A DNA stretch of 64,000 nt from Cercis canadensis. Its lineage: Eukaryota > Streptophyta > Magnoliopsida > Fabales > Fabaceae. The stretch is from contig QAOA01000253.1 of NCBI GenBank assembly GCA_003255065.1, forward strand, positions 241,812 through 305,811. The letters run 5' to 3'. A program made the position numbers and the translations under genes. Positions 54,201 through 64,000 of the stretch are shown here, piece by piece. The notes beneath the pieces were generated by a model. That model saw only the letters and a program-made list of their open reading frames with translations. It had not been told where the DNA came from and searched no databases. Each line of letters opens with the position of its first letter. Positions within the stretch are counted from its first letter, which is position 1.

Positions 54201-54554
54201 AACGTTTTGATCAACAGAAACCAACCACGATTATAAAGAAAAGGAAACTGAAAAGAGATCATAAATTGTAAACAAAAAGATTGATAATATATAGATATTA
54301 ACACTAATTGGATCAAAAAGATGGTAATGGACGATCCAGTTTACCAAAATTAATATAATATGTAATACTCTATGCATGCAAAAAGAAAAAAGAAACTTAC
54401 CCACAAAGGAGTTTGAGCATTGGTGGATGGAGAAAGAAGAAGAAGAAGATGATGATGGAAGGTGGATTAGAGGCTTAGAAATAGAAGGAGAGAGAGAGGG
54501 AAGGAGCAAGAGATAGTGGGGGCGATAGTGATGAGTGGAGAAATGAGAGGACAT
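48266..54554 (-). CDS. CPS: ent-Copalyl diphosphate synthase
   Basis: Class II diterpene cyclase that converts geranylgeranyl diphosphate to ent-copalyl diphosphate in plastids, the first committed step to gibberellins. Fourteen minus-strand exons join in phase: 54554-54401, 53778-53692, 53592-53501, 53376-53073, 52975-52792, 52537-52323, 52239-52006, 51939-51713, 51596-51481, 50850-50752, 50667-50428, 49807-49684, 49371-49177 and 48499-48266, giving 834 residues. A Ser-rich transit peptide fills the first 50 or so. SAYDTAW is at 140-146, LHSLEGM at 288-294 (His289), [10 protein letters not shown] at 347-356 (Asn348), and the catalytic DxDD as DIDD at 403-406. His289 and Asn348 match the His/Asn pair of Arabidopsis GA1 (His263, Asn322) at a constant offset of 26. 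No class I DDxxD motif is seen. Intron 5 begins directly with a TA microsatellite. Confidence 0.96.
52767..52790. repeat. TA microsatellite at the CPS intron 5 donor
   Basis: About twelve TA units form the first bases of CPS intron 5 on the minus strand, so the donor site reads GTATATATAT. Changes in repeat length would lie right beside the splice site. Confidence 0.9.
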
Positions 54555-55148
54555 GATGTGCTGGGTTGCTGGTTGCGTGTTGGTACAAGAATTCGATTTT
54601 TTTCTGTATTAGCTGTGGCTGTGAAGAGGAAGGGAAGCATTTAAAAAGCATAAGAGATGAGATGAGATGGAGAGGGAGAGGGAAGCAAGCAGACAGAATC
54701 GACTTCCCAAGAGATTCCTGCTAATGTATGCATGGGATCATCCAAACTATGGTATTGAGGGTAGTCCCGTCCTTTTCCTCTTTTCATTGTTTTCCTTCTC
54801 CTATTGTAGTAATTAACTTCACCCTCTTCTCTTCTCCCACTCCTTTTGTTTGTGCTCCTTGTCATCCCTGAATAGTGGGCAATTATTTTATTCCTTTCCT
54901 TTATTCCGCCCATTAATTCAAATCTACACATGATTTTATTACGCATATATATATATATATAACATCAAGATTAAGGTTTGGATTTCCTTGGTTTCCCTTT
55001 TTGGTGTGCCTAGTATTCTTGCTACCTTCTGACTTTTCTGTTTTCTTAATAATTCATATATACTACCATTTTTTTTTTATACTCAAATTAAAATAGGTAA
55101 ACTAGCTAGGTAGTAGCATTCTATACAACTTCGTGACTATTTAACACA

Positions 55149-55392
55149 ATAAAATATTAATACAAATAACAAAGAGTATCCAACCCTCGTAACAAATAAT
55201 TACAAACGTAATTAATTATTTCTTTGTTGAATCCTCTTAATTAAACAAACAATAATTAGGTTTGACCCAANATAAAATATTATACAAATAACAAAGAGTA
55301 TCCAACCCTCGTAACAAATAATTACAAACGTAATTAATTATTTCTTTGTTGAATCCTCTTAATTATACAAACAATAATTAGGTTTGACCCAA
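55149..55392. repeat. Tandem duplication with N at the junction
   Basis: Units 55149-55270 and 55272-55392 are near identical (one one-base indel and one substitution seen) and are divided by a single N at 55271. This looks like unmerged overlapping contig ends. Confidence 0.85.
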
Positions 55393-56288
55393 TGAACACC
55401 TTGGAAATAACTCAAACTCAAGTATTAGAGCGAATGCCTTAGGTAACAATCAAAATTGTCCCATACCAACTGCAATGAGATAACCTCATTCAACTTTTAT
55501 GCATGCGCTCAAGTAATGGTGAATTACTTACTTATCCCAATTATGGATTGTCATTCACTTACTATAATATAATGATTGTATAGAAGCTTAAATGAATTAA
55601 ATATCAAATATATTTTTAGGTTTAAATATAATTTTGTTCCTTTTAATTTTTTAAAATTTTTAATTAAATTTGTCTACATCTAATCTTAATTCTTTGTAAT
55701 TTTTAAATTAGAGCAATCAGTCCTTTCACCTAACTTCATTATTCATCTTGATAGAAGTACCAATCCCTTTCTACCCGATCCTAATCTAAGATATCATATA
55801 TATTTTATACTTATATAAACTTCAACTGAACCTTCATTAAACACTACCTCAATATTTTCTATACAATTCAAATCTTTTACAACATACATTTATGTGTAAC
55901 AGTCATTTTTCTTTATAGTTTGCCACGCAGCAGACTCGGTGGAATCAATAGGTTAAATCGTGTATCCATAAGAAGCTTCCACTAGAGTTTTGACTATTGT
56001 GAGTTCTCTAATTCTATTCGTCGTCTTAAAAATTGGTGGAGCTACCTGCTTAAACCTAGTGGTTTATAGAGTGGAGCTATGCAAATGCAATTGTGATTAT
56101 CGCAGCTATTTAGTAAAAAAAAAAAAAAATTTGCCAAAATTTATTTTGGAACATTGGACTATGCAATTTGTGCTAATAATAAACACGCACGCTCAAACGT
56201 CTCAATAGCCTATTAGAATATTTAATTAGTAGTATTTGGAAAATATTTTTGGTCATTTTCTCCTATTTTCCTTTTAGAAATTAATAGA

Positions 56289-56294
<6 letters not shown>

Positions 56295-56329
<35 letters not shown>

Positions 56330-56335
56330 NATATG
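56295..56335. repeat. Long TA microsatellite with N
   Basis: About twenty TA units, broken by a single N at about 56330. The true length is uncertain. Confidence 0.9.
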
Positions 56336-57525
56336 AGAATTTGGAATAAAGACAATCTTTTAGTCATTTCTTGGAAAATATTATCCGGATCGATTTCCAT
56401 GCATGTCGTTGTAATGGGATATAGCAATTATTAAAATAAAATTAAAACGACATAATCATTGATCGACAATTGTGGAAAAAATGTTTTATTGACATGCGTT
56501 TCCAATCATCCAATGAGATATAGCAATTAAAGAAGATTAAAGAAATTACACATCCATCTTGCCTTGGTAGGTTTTGCTCCAAAGAGATAAAGATGTTGAA
56601 AGTATATATTTTTTTTAATTCCTTCAAATTAAGGAATTCCTCAAGGATTCCGTATTGAGTATTCTAATTCATATCTCATATTTAAATTTGACGAAGATTG
56701 AGGAGTGATTTATTCCATTTTATAATCATAACTTTGATGGACAACAATTTTTTAAAAATTAAAAAAGTGGAGCCTTATAATAATTCATATGACAAGAGTG
56801 GACCAATCAAGTAACCTCATCACATAACTTTTCTTCATTTTGATGACCGAAAATGTCCAAAAATTTGTAGCAAAGTTTTTGCAAGTTATAAGGGAAAGAC
56901 TAAATAACAAATAAAAGATCCCATGTAGTTGATGTAAATCTTCAGACAGAAATGCACAAGTTGTTTATGACTTTTTTCTGATAAAGAAATAATGATTAAG
57001 CTAAACATGATTTATGACACATATATAATCCATGTCCTAATTGCTTTTGTTAGGTAATTAATCAATTAATCGGATGTGTTTTATGTTTGGGTTGGCCTAC
57101 TATCTCATGTTAACCTTATATAATGATATGATTGAAATGATACATATATACAACACTCATTTTCTTCTTTTAGATTAGTTAGCTGATGATCATCGTATGT
57201 TTTCGATGAGTCTGATATGCCACACATTTGAAAAACCAAAAACAGAAACAATGGGATTTTTTAGGACTAACTTTTCTGGTAAAGTAGTGATCAACAAAAG
57301 ATTTATGGCGAAGCGCGCGAGTAGCATTTGAGTTAAGGAAACTGTTAAAATACTACCAACTATTAGTCCATATCTTATAATCTATGTCCCTCTCTTGATC
57401 CTTTGACAAAGAAGGAAGTTGAACTTGCATCAAATTTTAACATATTTTTTTTAATATTTCTGCTAATTAAATTTATTTAAAATTTAAAAAAAGTAACTAC
57501 AGCATATTTTATAAGTGTTGATGTC

Positions 57526-57682
57526 GACGAAGAGCTTCTAAATCAATTTCTTTTAACTTTTTCCTTGTAATTATTATATATATAATTTCATTTAACTTCT
57601 TNGACGAAGAGCTTCTAGCTAAATCAATTTCTTTTAACTTTTTCCTTGTCATTATTATATATATAATTTCATTTAACTTCTT
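57526..57682. repeat. Tandem duplication with N at the junction
   Basis: Units 57526-57601 and 57603-57682 start GACGAAGAGCTTCTA and end TTTAACTTCTT; the second carries a four-base AGCT insertion and one substitution. A single N at 57602 separates them, the same pattern as at 28202 and 55271. Confidence 0.82.
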
Positions 57683-60600
57683 TTAGTGCCATTTGCCATC
57701 AACAAATAAACGCATTAGCTATGAAAAGTTTGCCATGCCCATGCGTGCATTCCATGAAAGTATATAACGAGGCATGCATATATTAATGAGTTTATGGTCA
57801 CTCCTCTGTATAAGGAAGTCAACAAACCATTTGATAATAACCACAGGGCAAAGAGACTTATAAATTAGTTCAATTCAATTTGCACCATTCTTTAGATCCT
57901 TCACTATTTCATGGTTTAGTGAAAGATGTTTATCGTACATGCACCAAAGCAAAAAAGCAGTGGATGGACACAGCAAGTGCTATACACCGTCAATTTCACA
58001 CATACTGAAATCAATGGCCAAATTTCTAACCGGTTACCTATACTAATGGAAGATGAAGATTTAGAAAGAAAAAAAAGCCCTTCTAATAAATTAAAATTGC
58101 ATTAAGGTCCGGGACCCAACAGCCATTTGGAAAGAATTAGATTTTCCATGCTGTGAAGTGTGAAGCGTTCCAGCACCTTCTTCTAACTAGATAGCCTCTA
58201 ACAACAGCGTTGAGTATTAGAATCAAATTTTAATTAAGTTTTGGAATACAGAACAAGCATATATAGAACAAGGGACGAAGTGAGTAAGACTCACTTCATG
58301 TTTTAACATTCTTCTTTACTCTCCCTTATTTATTTATTAATATATGTTTTGTAATTTTATTATGCCTAAATAATTTTATAAATTTTAAATTTCTTGAGCT
58401 CACATTTTTAATTCTTAACCTAGCGTTTTTGTTTTGTTTAAAGCCACCAAATGATTGTCTTGTCTCTTAAAAGGCGTCGCATAGCTCCCTTAATACAAAT
58501 GGAATTGTTGTAAAAGTCAGTGGTGGGTCCCGCCAAATGAAACATACCCACTACACAATTTGGATTATTATAAGCCCTTCCTTGTAAATTTACAAGTCCA
58601 GTCACAATCATAAACAGCCGGTTATGCACTTATTCAGATTGATGATGTGTCTCATTTACAGCCCTCTATTGCTTGGTCTACCAATACATCCTCTTATGGT
58701 TGGAGTACATTAAAACAACCCGCAAAACATTTATCTCTTTATGCCATTATATGTAGCACACTGCAACTAATTGGACCATTCTTCATGGCTTTAACTCTTA
58801 ATTAAAAAGAGAGGTTGGAGATTCAATACTAGAACCTTACGTATAATTGAAATTAGGTATTAGATACCCAAGTGCCAATAAACTTGAAAGTGAAAAAGGA
58901 AAAATAAATAAATAAGAAAAATATTATTGTTTGAGTGATAAAATTTGAAAAAAAAAATTATAAATCTTTTATACATATTAATTTTAATTTGGTTCATCTA
59001 ATAATGAATTACCTATTTTGTCTTTGATACTATTTTTATAAGATACCTACATACTATGACTATCAACAACATGTTGCATGAAGGATAATGACAAAGAGTC
59101 AATTTGATACTTAGATAGCTCTAAAAAGAGGAATATTAAAAGATAACCACATAAATTAGAAGAATATCCACTTATGCTAAGATAAATTTAAATTTATTTA
59201 GAATTAATCTTGTTATTTGAAGGCTATCGGAGGAAAATTATTCTCCCAATCATAATGTAGAATGAGTTATAATTACGTATTATGCTCATTAATCACATAT
59301 TGAATAAAGATTACATTCAATATACAAGATATCTACGTAACTTTAAGAAAAAGAGAAACTAAAAAGAACTATATAAATAAACAGAATGCCAATTATCCAT
59401 AAAAAAAAATGAGTAGTTCATATAAACAACATTGAAAGAACTAAATTTAAATTAGTATATTAAAAAATAAAATGATTTTTTTAAAAACTATATGACAAAA
59501 AATAATAATTTTCTTAAAAAAAAAAAAAGCCGCAAAAACAAAAGTATCCCCTTCTTAAGGAGTACGAACGGCATATAAGTCAACAAAAACTAAAAGCAAA
59601 TTGTCTTTGAGTCTTTGACTAGCTATCTAATTATCAAAAACAGCATTTAGTATTCCGAGTGTTGGTTTGCGACGTTGGAATCTTTACCAGATTGATTCTC
59701 CTTTATCATTTTCATATTCTTCTTGCTTAACTTTTTCTTTTTTTCTTTCTTCTTAATTTGGTTGGAATAAACAATTCCGTACTGGTAGTTGCCTTAACCT
59801 TATTCGTAACCTTACATGGCATATATATAATGCTGGGGTCCCAGATATTCGGATGAAAATTCCACGCAGCATTAATACCCATCACATGTTCTTTCAATTT
59901 ATTATTATTTTTTAAAAAAACGCATTATAGTTTTTTAAAGGGTGTGAATGATCCGAATTAATAATAATTTCACAATAGACTTTAGAACTACTTAGATATT
60001 TTATTTTTATAAGAGAACTATTTAGTTATTGTCTTAATAAACACTTAAAATTGATTTTGACTTAAGCCACCGAGAAACATTTATAACATTCTTGTACTAT
60101 TATTAAGAAAATCAGTATTATATGCCACATTGATTTCCCTAACTACTTATTCAGTTCCAACTGAACCCAACCGACTACAACGAAATAAGATTACTCTTAG
60201 GGTTAGCCCAACTTGAGTTCTGCAAGCCCACTTTTAGGACTCCTGAAATAGTTTTTCCCGGGTCAAGTCATTGGGCCATTATTATTTTCAGGCCCAAAAA
60301 AGAAAACAAGAATGGGGTGAGAAAAATAATAATATAGTTTCTCTAATAACATACGCTTTCTCTAATCTATTTTATATATTTAGAACTAAAAACAAATTAC
60401 TAAGGTAATTCATCTCAAAAAATTGATAATGTAATCAGTAGTAAGGAGTTTTGGTGAGTAAATTTAATTTTATCCTTCTTTAAGCGATTTTATAATTCGT
60501 GCATTTTTTGTGATTGTGTTAGATAAAATAACACATTGAAAAAATATTAAGAACTTTATTTTTATTATTGTTTAAGTTTTTTAAATATTTTGGATAATGA

Positions 60601-60839
60601 TTTGGTATGATATATCATATGATAATAATTAATGTGTGAATGATATATATAATTGATAATTTTTAAATATTATTTTTTAAATTTATTTAAAAAATAANTA
60701 AAATTTACTTTTTAATGATGAATACTTACCGCATGACATCCCTACGTGTTACCATAAAATCCCGGTTTTCTTTTTCTTACTGTAGTTTATTAATTATTAG
60801 TGTGTTCTGAAATCTGAATCTCTGAATGTAACGGAAAAC

Positions 60840-63668
60840 ATGGTGTCACTACGCTTCCCCTTCTTGTTTTCTCAGCCTCCACGGCGTCCCCAAAGCCACC
60901 CACCGGCCACTGCCACCTCACGCCCATTCTCTCCCACCATTGCTGCCTTCTCCGTCGGGGCGTTGGCCGCCGCCGGAGCCACGGCTGCATTTGCTGCAAC
61001 CTCCGTCTCTCATAACATCGCAAGCTCGCAAAACACGTTTCTCCAGAATGCCTTGAATTTCTTCTTCTCTTCGAACCACTCATTGCCTCTTTGGGGTTCA
61101 CTGAGTTTGGCCGATAATTCCCATCCAGTAGTTGAGTCGAAGACTGGAGCGTCGTTCCCTTCGATTCTGGGCGATTCTCTCAAACTTTGTGGAATTGGGT
61201 TGCGAAAGAAAAGCATTTTAGGGTTAAAGAACATTGATGTTTATGCATTTGGTATGACATTTTTCTATCAATGCTAACGTGGCAATTTAAATTACCTTAA
61301 ACAGCTAATTGTTGGTGACAATTAAGATAGTAGTTGATGGCTTTTCTCTCAAGGAGCTATGTATTTCTCGTTCAAATGAGAAGCTTTATGTCGGAATTAT
61401 TTCGATTTCAGCTTGATCACTTACTCTCAACTCTTAAGAGGAAGCTTTTCTGTAGTTTTCTTATATTAGACTGTTATCACCTGACGGTAACAAATAAAGA
61501 ATCAATTTGAAATTTATCTACAAATTGTAATTTTCACTTAAACTACACATAATGTCTGAAAAATCCTACTTTGTCACAATGAGAAACTATCTTGGAGAAG
61601 TTCTTTTGCACATGTCCAGGTTCTTAATGTACCCCTTCCACCTGAAAGATGCAACTGTTAGTAATGTGATAAAAGGACTCAAATCAAATTTTTATTCTAT
61701 TTTAATGTTTTTTAAGAGACAAGCATAACATTTTTTGCAGGTGTTTATGCTGATGATAATGACATAAAGAAATTGCTTACTGAGAAATATGGGAAATTGT
61801 CTGCATCTCAGTTGAAGGGAAACAAGGAGTTTAACAAAGATCTCCTGGAGAATGATATAAGCATGACAGTTAGACTCCAAATAGTCTACAGCAAATTGAG
61901 CATTCGTTCTGTACGTAGCGCTTTTGAGGAGTCAGTGGGAAGCAGACTGCAACAGGTTGGGGGATCAGACAATAAAGAATTGCTTCATAGGTGAATGCTT
62001 TCTTTAACTGGTGATATCTGTTTCAGGCATCTAGAATTATAGCCATTATGTTTCCTTTGCGCAGAAATTCTAATTTGAAGGTTTACAATCCTTTTTTTAC
62101 TTTGAATTATCTCTTTCCCCCACTTACTCGCACCCACACTCACAGGTTGACTCTGTCATTATGCTGTACCTGCATTTTGCATGTGCAAATGTTCACCTAT
62201 ACTATAGCACTTTGGAGCTCCAATTAAGTTGACTTTTTGTTATGCTGTACCTGCATTTTGCCTGTGCAAAAGTTCACAAATCAGTGTAACGCTTCAGAGC
62301 TCCATTTAAGTTGACTTTTTTACTTATGATGTGTCTTCATTTTTGCCAAATTTGAGGTTGTTAACTTTGAAGCTTTTTCTTTTCCATCTTTGAATGACTG
62401 AAGATATTTCTTTTTTATTTAAAACTTTTATTTCTACCCACAAAAAAAAGTTTAAATGATTGCTGCTGATATCTTGTTCTTGATAAAACTTTGGAAATTC
62501 TTTTCAAAATGTCTGCTAACATGAGCAGTTTCTTTTACCTAGTAGGGTGAGAATTTTTTTTTCACATTGAAGTTTTAATTTACTAGCCAACTTTGATGTA
62601 GGTTCACTTCACAGTTTAAAGATGAATACAAAATACCGCGAGGATCTGTAATACTTCTCTCAAGAGAGCGGGGGCATGTTCTTTGTACGTCGAGTAAGAT
62701 ATACTTCTCCATGTCTGCGTTTTCATTTTCTCAATTTCACAAGTGTCTTGTACCGTATACTTAATTTTTTTTGTGCTCCATAAACTACTCAGACAAGAAC
62801 AAATCATGTCTTCCAAACAGAGATTCAGAAGCTTCAGCTAAGAATTGATGCATCTGTGGGATTAAGGCTGAGTTGAATTCTCCGCTGAACAAGTTGCTAA
62901 TCAGTTTTTTACTTTAATTGGTACTGAGTCTAACTTCACGAGTGTCCCTGTAGGTTGACTAGTCTTCCCAAGAGCTGAGATATACATCATATTCCAAATT
63001 AGCTACATGAAGCTTTTGCATGAATTAGAAATAAAACTGCAGATATAGTCTCATTCACCCCTGGGAACTGACAATTTATACTATACTGTCTCATTTAATG
63101 TTGAAATTTGGACATCATGTATTCTTACTTGTACTTTCCACTAAATCTTTGGCATTGATAAAGAGCCGTGGTTATCTATTGCACCTAAAGAACAGGGTTT
63201 AGGATAATTGGTTGGAATGAATAAAGGTTTCTATTTAGGACTTGAAAAGTATTTAGTACCTTCCTTATGCAGTTTTATAGCATGATAAGCCTTTATTTAT
63301 GGGTATTCCTTGAGCATTTAATTTAATCCTTGGATGACTCTCAAAGTGGACCCTGTACTACGTTGGAACATTTCAGGGGTATTCCTTTGTGTTAAAAAAG
63401 AAAATTGTTCTAACCTGTCAGGTTCAGTTGACTATCTGTTTTACAAAGTGATAGGCCATGTTTCTTAAACATCTATTTTGCTACTGGAACAACAAACTTC
63501 AGCATTAATTTTATCTTATTTCCTGTAGTTGATGGAAAGGAAGTGGGAAGCATCCAGAGTAAACTTCTATGTTCATCAATCTTAGACTTGTACATTGGTG
63601 AGGAACCATTTGATAAACAGGCCAAAGAAGACATTGAGCTCAACCTGGCTTCTTACATCCAGAAATAG
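60840..63668 (+). CDS. FAP1: Chloroplast fatty-acid-binding protein, CHI fold (FAP1-like)
   Basis: Chalcone-isomerase-fold protein that binds fatty acids in the plastid stroma and has no isomerase activity in the known family. Four exons join in phase: 60840-61251, 61741-61990, 62602-62693 and 63529-63668, giving 297 residues. A Pro/Ser-rich transit peptide (MVSLRFPFLFSQPPRRPQSH) and an Ala-rich hydrophobic stretch at 35-55 precede the domain. Arg122 (GIGLRKKS) and Tyr135 (VYAFGVYAD) are 13 apart, as are the ligand-binding Arg103 and Tyr116 of Arabidopsis FAP1. Later blocks are FKDEYKIPRGSVILLSRERG and DGKEVGSIQSKLLCSSILDL, then YIGEEPFDKQAKEDIELNLA. The last exon has no useful ATG. Introns are GT-AG; intron 2 has an 81-base tandem repeat. 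Confidence 0.92.
62159..62321. repeat. 81-base tandem repeat in FAP1 intron 2
   Basis: Two units start TTATGCTGTACCTGCATTTT and end AAGTTGACTTTTT, at 62159-62239 and 62240-62321. They differ at about a dozen positions in the middle. There is no N at the join, so this looks like an old natural duplication rather than an assembly error. Confidence 0.85.
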
Positions 63669-63705
63669 ACTATTGGACATCTAGAATCTGCTATGAACTA
63701 GGAAC

Positions 63706-64000
63706 TTAGACTTGGCAATTGCTTGCATTTGGATGAACGTTGAGATCTGCGGAGCACTATTAAATTTTTGTCTTATACTGCAACAATCACTATTATGATT
63801 GTTTTACTAGAGCTTGTGATGTTATCAACATGTTTGCTATTACATCTTCCTCTAAATAAACAGAAAAAATTATCAGCATGTTTGCTATTAGACTTGGCAA
63901 TTGCTTGCATTTGGATGAACGTTGAGATCTACGGAGCACTATTAAATTTTTGTCTTATACTGCAACAATCACTATTATGATTGTTTTACTAGAGCTTGTG
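63706..64000. repeat. Tandem duplication downstream of FAP1, running to the window end
   Basis: The sequence from TTAGACTTGGCAATTGCTTG at 63706 recurs at 63888 and runs to the last base with one difference seen. The period is 182 bases. A smaller repeat, ATGTTTGCTATTA, is present near 63830 and 63878. The end of the second unit is outside the window. The first unit lies in the probable FAP1 3-prime UTR. Confidence 0.85.

Larger units (their letters stand above)
54555..60839. other. Large AT-rich spacer between CPS and FAP1
   Basis: This holds the CPS leader and promoter in the first kilobase and then about 5 kb of AT-rich DNA. Contents seen are TA microsatellites (about 54942-54960 and 56295-56335, the latter with an N), two tandem duplications with N at the junction (55149-55392 and 57526-57682) and an N at 60698. 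TGGGCC and GGCCCA motifs near 60270-60295 could belong to the FAP1 promoter but lie over 500 bases from its start codon. Near 55610-55800 the sequence has the look of decayed non-autonomous transposon DNA, but no paired ends were found. No coding exon is recognised. Confidence 0.5.

Noticed and set aside
48266-54554. Terpene biosynthetic gene cluster around CPS
   Set aside because: No kaurene synthase, cytochrome P450 or second diterpene synthase lies in the window. The neighbours are housekeeping genes.

Overview
The window is nuclear DNA from a flowering plant, most likely a eudicot. The genes have GT-AG introns and AT-rich spacers. Plant-only products are present: an ent-copalyl diphosphate synthase, a DUF868 protein and a plastid fatty-acid-binding CHI-fold protein. 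Non-autonomous DNA transposons (MITE-like) are scattered between the genes. I cannot fix the species from the sequence. The N bases are mostly single and mark assembly joins or low-complexity runs.

I rebuilt eleven protein-coding genes exon by exon; every exon phase closes. In order they are: prefoldin subunit 6 (+, 1596-4036); ribosomal protein eS24 (-, 8404-5937); an uncharacterised 61-residue small protein (-, 10162-9818); an NKAP/MAS2-type splicing-associated protein (+, 11435-13012, intronless); a DUF868 protein (+, 18911-19810, intronless); a predicted plastid two-helix membrane protein (-, 24062-22110); a WDR5-type WD40 protein (-, 27683-26148); an F-box protein with leucine-rich-repeat-like exons (-, 34809-30224, 12 exons); splicing factor PRP18 (-, 39019-36043); NatB catalytic subunit NAA20 (+, 40347-43750); ent-copalyl diphosphate synthase, the first committed gibberellin enzyme (-, 54554-48266, 14 exons); and FAP1-like fatty-acid-binding protein (+, 60840-63668). 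That is eleven recognised families plus the small unknown protein.

Most genes are housekeeping: protein folding, translation, splicing (NKAP and PRP18), chromatin (WDR5), N-terminal acetylation. CPS and FAP1 act in the plastid. The genes are not an operon or a metabolic cluster. The order does look ancestral. From memory, NKAP/MAS2, WDR5b, an F-box gene and GA1 (CPS) lie close together on Arabidopsis chromosome 4; PRP18 and NAA20 are neighbours on chromosome 1; eS24 and DUF868 genes lie close together on chromosomes 3 and 5. The window appears to join these separated pieces.

The spacers (largest 13.0-18.9, 43.8-48.3 and 54.6-60.8 kb) hold hairpin MITEs, microsatellites and AT-rich DNA. The most unusual points are: the prefoldin gene lies wholly between inverted transposon-like ends with matching TAA flanks; a two-exon microprotein gene sits between eS24 and NKAP; and three tandem duplications have a single N exactly at the junction, which points to assembly error.
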